A stretch of 7,620 nucleotides of DNA from assembly GCA_026990885.1 (NCBI GenBank), contig JALXCO010000073.1, positions 1-7,620 of the forward strand. The letters are read 5' to 3'. This DNA comes from Desulfurococcales archaeon (lineage in GTDB: Archaea; Thermoproteota; Thermoprotei_A; Sulfolobales; AG1). Made by a program: the position numbers and the translations under genes. Shown here piece by piece: positions 6,296 through 7,620 of the stretch; the first letter of the stretch is position 1, and each line of letters opens with the position of its first letter. The notes under the pieces are model-generated. The model made no database searches and had not been told where the DNA came from. It saw only the letters and a program-made list of their open reading frames with translations.

Positions 6296-6314
6296 TAATG
6301 GGGTACCGTAGAAT

Positions 6315-6338
6315 TAACTTTAGTTAGAGAATTAAAAA
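6315..6338 (-). promoter_or_regulatory. Likely promoter of the MobA-like gene with an inverted repeat
   Basis: On the minus strand a TTTTTTAA box (6331-6338) lies about 37 nt before the ATG at 6295, giving a predicted start near 6307 and a leader of about 10 nt, consistent with the missing Shine-Dalgarno. TAACT-TT-AGTTA (6315-6326) is a perfect interrupted palindrome between the box and the predicted start, where a regulator could bind. A second TATA-like sequence, CTATATATAG at 6363-6372, is an alternative. Confidence 0.4.
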
Positions 6339-6415
6339 ACAATCGGGAATTGCTGGGGTACACTATATATAGGGGCTGCCCACAGTATGTAGGTTCGCTT
6401 ATCCCTTACCCGGAT

Positions 6416-6832
6416 CTAGATCGAGTGTAGAGGCGAAAGAGGCTTTAATAGATTTGGGGGACCCCTAACGATCCCGCTGCCGGAGTCCACCTCTACAGCT
6501 CCGAACATAGATCTATCGCTACCGGGACCCACACCGATCCTCCCCGCCTCCTGACTGGATTTCACTTCATCGATCCTTAAGGCCCACTCCACAATCACGT
6601 GGGGATCTGGAGGCCTATCGACGCTTATTGCTTTATTGTTTATCCTTATGGTTATGGGCTCAGAACCCTGTAGGAGCTCCAAGCTTGATGTCAGGCTAAA
6701 TAGGTTTGGCGATGAGTATGCAACGGCATCTATCCCGTATACTTTTCTAAGGATTCTAGCTGCCAACACGGCGTTTCTCAGTGCTTGGGTTGTTTTCTCA
6801 TCTATTGATCCTTCAACCTCTATGACAATCAT
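6416..6832 (-). CDS. Hypothetical protein, 138 residues
   Basis: I do not recognise this protein. Residues 1-85 look like a compact alpha/beta domain: strand MIVIEVEGS, a long helix (about 12-31, EKTTQALRNAVLAARILRKV), strand DAVAYSS, then PITIRINNKAISV and a helix PDPHVIVEWALRI. The last 50 residues are rich in G, S and P (GRIGVGPGSDRSMFG, SGSGIVRGPPNLL) and are probably flexible. It has no signal peptide, no membrane segment and no metal motif, so it is likely cytoplasmic. The ATG at 6832 has no Shine-Dalgarno; a TATATAC box about 41 nt upstream would give a short leader. It is divergent from the small plus-strand gene and shares the AT-rich region between them. The coding assignment rests on the helix/strand pattern, the full open frame and the promoter. 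Confidence 0.65.
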   Translation of the reverse strand: MIVIEVEGSIDEKTTQALRNAVLAARILRKVYGIDAVAYSSPNLFSLTSSLELLQGSEPITIRINNKAISVDRPPDPHVIVEWALRIDEVKSSQEAGRIGVGPGSDRSMFGAVEVDSGSGIVRGPPNLLKPLSPLHSI

Positions 6833-6911
6833 GATTAATCTATTAGATAGGGTATTAGGTTTTATTACGTATATAAGTTATAGGGATAATTACTTGATAT
6901 GGTTCTCACAC
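6833..6911. promoter_or_regulatory. Divergent promoter region
   Basis: This AT-rich interval separates two divergent genes. GTATATAAG (6869-6877) reads as a TATA box in both directions: CTTATATAC for the minus-strand 138-residue gene (about 41 nt from its ATG), and TATATAAG for the plus strand (about 40 nt from GTG 6912). TTTTATTA at 6860-6867 is a second plus-strand option that would suit a leaderless TTG start at 6894. Sharing one box would make the two directions compete. Confidence 0.5.
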
Positions 6912-7157
6912 GTGAAGGGACCCCTAGGCACATACGTGAGGCTGACGTATACGGCGATACTGGATATAGGAGATAGGGAGAGTCTCTCTATCCTATCTGA
7001 GGCTATAAGAAGATCGACCAGCTATAGAGTCGAGGTCCTCTGCATAGACGACCCCGATGACCTTTATAGGATAGCCCTAACAGACCCGGATATAGTCGAT
7101 ACACTATCGGAATCGGGCAGAGATGATAGATGCGTGCTAGTGGTATCAGCGCAGTAG
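6912..7157 (+). CDS. Small hypothetical protein upstream of an FAD-dependent oxidoreductase
   Basis: About 81 residues as read from GTG 6912; alternatives are TTG 6894 and GTG 6936. The open frame extends further upstream, but that part lies antisense to the 138-residue gene and contains the promoter, so it is probably not translated. The pattern suggests a small alpha/beta fold: strand LTYTAILDI, helix RESLSILSEAIRR, strand YRVEVLCI, then DDLYRIAL, helix DPDIVDTLSE and strand RCVLVVSA. No family is recognised; the size and pattern are loosely like the KEOPS subunit Pcc1, but I see no diagnostic motif. It has no membrane segment. The TAG at 7155 is followed after 3 nt by GTG of the oxidoreductase in the same frame, so the two are very likely co-transcribed and translationally coupled. 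Confidence 0.6.
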   Translation: MKGPLGTYVRLTYTAILDIGDRESLSILSEAIRRSTSYRVEVLCIDDPDDLYRIALTDPDIVDTLSESGRDDRCVLVVSAQ

Positions 7158-7160
7158 CTG

Positions 7161-7620
7161 GTGCATCTATTGGAGGAAAGAAAATACCTAGTTATAGGCA
7201 GCGATCTATCATCGGCATGGATAGTACATAACCTATGCCGAAGAGGAGAGAGAAGGATAATGGTGGTGGACTCCGCTCTGGAGCCAGGAGGATTCTATGG
7301 AACATCAACCGGAGCTGGATTCAAGTTCGAGAAGTTCCCACAGTTTATAGATGAGATGTATATAGAGATCCTCGAAGAGCTAGGGATAAAGCTCCACTGC
7401 ATAGAGAGGAGGATAGATATACTCAAGCAGGGTAGATACATAGATAAAATCAACTGCTGGATGGATGCGGATCTAAAGCCCTGGTGGATCCCTGAGGGAA
7501 TGCTTTCCGGAGGCCCCCTATGCTACCCGGAGGGTGGCTGGGGTCCCCATCTAAGGAACATATTTAGAGGTCCCTGCGTAGAGTATCTCCCATACACACC
7601 CAGGAAGATAGATCTATACA
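7161..7620 (+). CDS. FAD-dependent amine-oxidase/protoporphyrinogen-oxidase-like protein (3' partial)
   Basis: The frame is open from GTG 7161 to the window end (153 codons). The N-terminus is a Rossmann dinucleotide-binding unit: strand KYLVIGSDL, helix SAWIVHNLCRRG, strand RIMVVDSA, then LEPGGFYGT. An acidic residue (D) ends the second strand and GG follows, as in FAD proteins of the amine oxidase, phytoene desaturase and UDP-galactopyranose mutase type. Further on, GAGFKFEKFPQF and CYPEGGWGPHLRNIF resemble the family's substrate-side motif and its YP-x-GG-x-x-x-L motif. The glycine-rich loop is weak, reading GSDLSSA rather than GxGxxG, so FAD binding may be altered. The substrate is unknown. 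No Shine-Dalgarno precedes GTG 7161 or TTG 7170; the GGAGG at 7172-7176 is inside the gene and has no start codon at a usable distance. Coupling to the upstream gene is likely. Confidence 0.75.
   Translation, partial: MHLLEERKYLVIGSDLSSAWIVHNLCRRGERRIMVVDSALEPGGFYGTSTGAGFKFEKFPQFIDEMYIEILEELGIKLHCIERRIDILKQGRYIDKINCWMDADLKPWWIPEGMLSGGPLCYPEGGWGPHLRNIFRGPCVEYLPYTPRKIDLY

Noticed and set aside
6363..6415. Possible tRNA-like or small RNA signal around the GGTTCG at 6391-6396
   Set aside because: The flanking bases do not form a T-arm, and no acceptor or anticodon stems can be drawn.
6636..6911. Long upstream extension of the small plus-strand protein
   Set aside because: It overlaps the minus-strand 138-residue gene and the AT-rich promoter region, and the translated extension (for example TIMINLLDRVLGFITYISYRDNYL) looks like promoter DNA read as protein.
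1..7620. CRISPR arrays, insertion sequences, attachment sites
   Set aside because: No regularly spaced repeats, transposase frames, terminal inverted repeats or integrase genes were seen on either strand.

Overview
The window looks like a chromosomal segment of a thermophilic crenarchaeon (Thermoproteota). The signs are frequent AGG/AGA, ATA and CTA codons, several GTG and TTG starts, Shine-Dalgarno boxes of the GGAGGTGAT type set 6-7 nt before internal operon starts, TATA-box promoters with short or no leaders, and tightly overlapping genes. The organism assignment is inference from style and protein families; no marker gene is present.

Layout. Positions 1-5511 hold one minus-strand gene train. 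In transcription order it is: an MFS transporter (TTG start at 5511), a DUF4129-type one-TM protein, a DUF4350-type membrane protein, a MoxR AAA+ ATPase, a DUF58 protein, and a polytopic membrane protein cut by the window start. From the DUF4129 gene to DUF58 every junction overlaps (4 bp TTGA, 28 bp, 4 bp ATGA), so these genes are probably translated together. The MoxR/DUF58/DUF4129/DUF4350 set is a recurrent archaeal and bacterial module. It is thought to couple a cytoplasmic AAA+ chaperone to a membrane-anchored, partly extracytoplasmic complex, but its substrate is unknown.

Positions 5512-5668 are a regulatory gap with a clear TATA box and a compact set of ACAGGT half-sites covering the predicted start of the MFS mRNA and its ribosome-binding site. 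A MobA/MocA-like nucleotidyltransferase (5669-6295, minus) and an unrecognised 138-residue protein (6416-6832, minus) follow. An AT-rich divergent promoter region around 6833-6911 separates the latter from a plus-strand pair: a small unrecognised protein and an FAD-dependent amine-oxidase/protoporphyrinogen-oxidase-like protein that runs off the right edge.

Most notable points. (1) A well-formed ATG with its own Shine-Dalgarno lies at 4179, directly after the MFS stop, and opens a signal-peptide-like reading frame that is broken by one in-frame TAG after ten codons and then continues into the DUF4129 protein. (2) The right-hand pair of genes is also in one frame, separated only by a TAG. (3) The leftmost membrane protein appears to extend upstream of its first conventional start codon. 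(4) The MFS operator. (5) A CxxC motif inside the DUF4129 domain.
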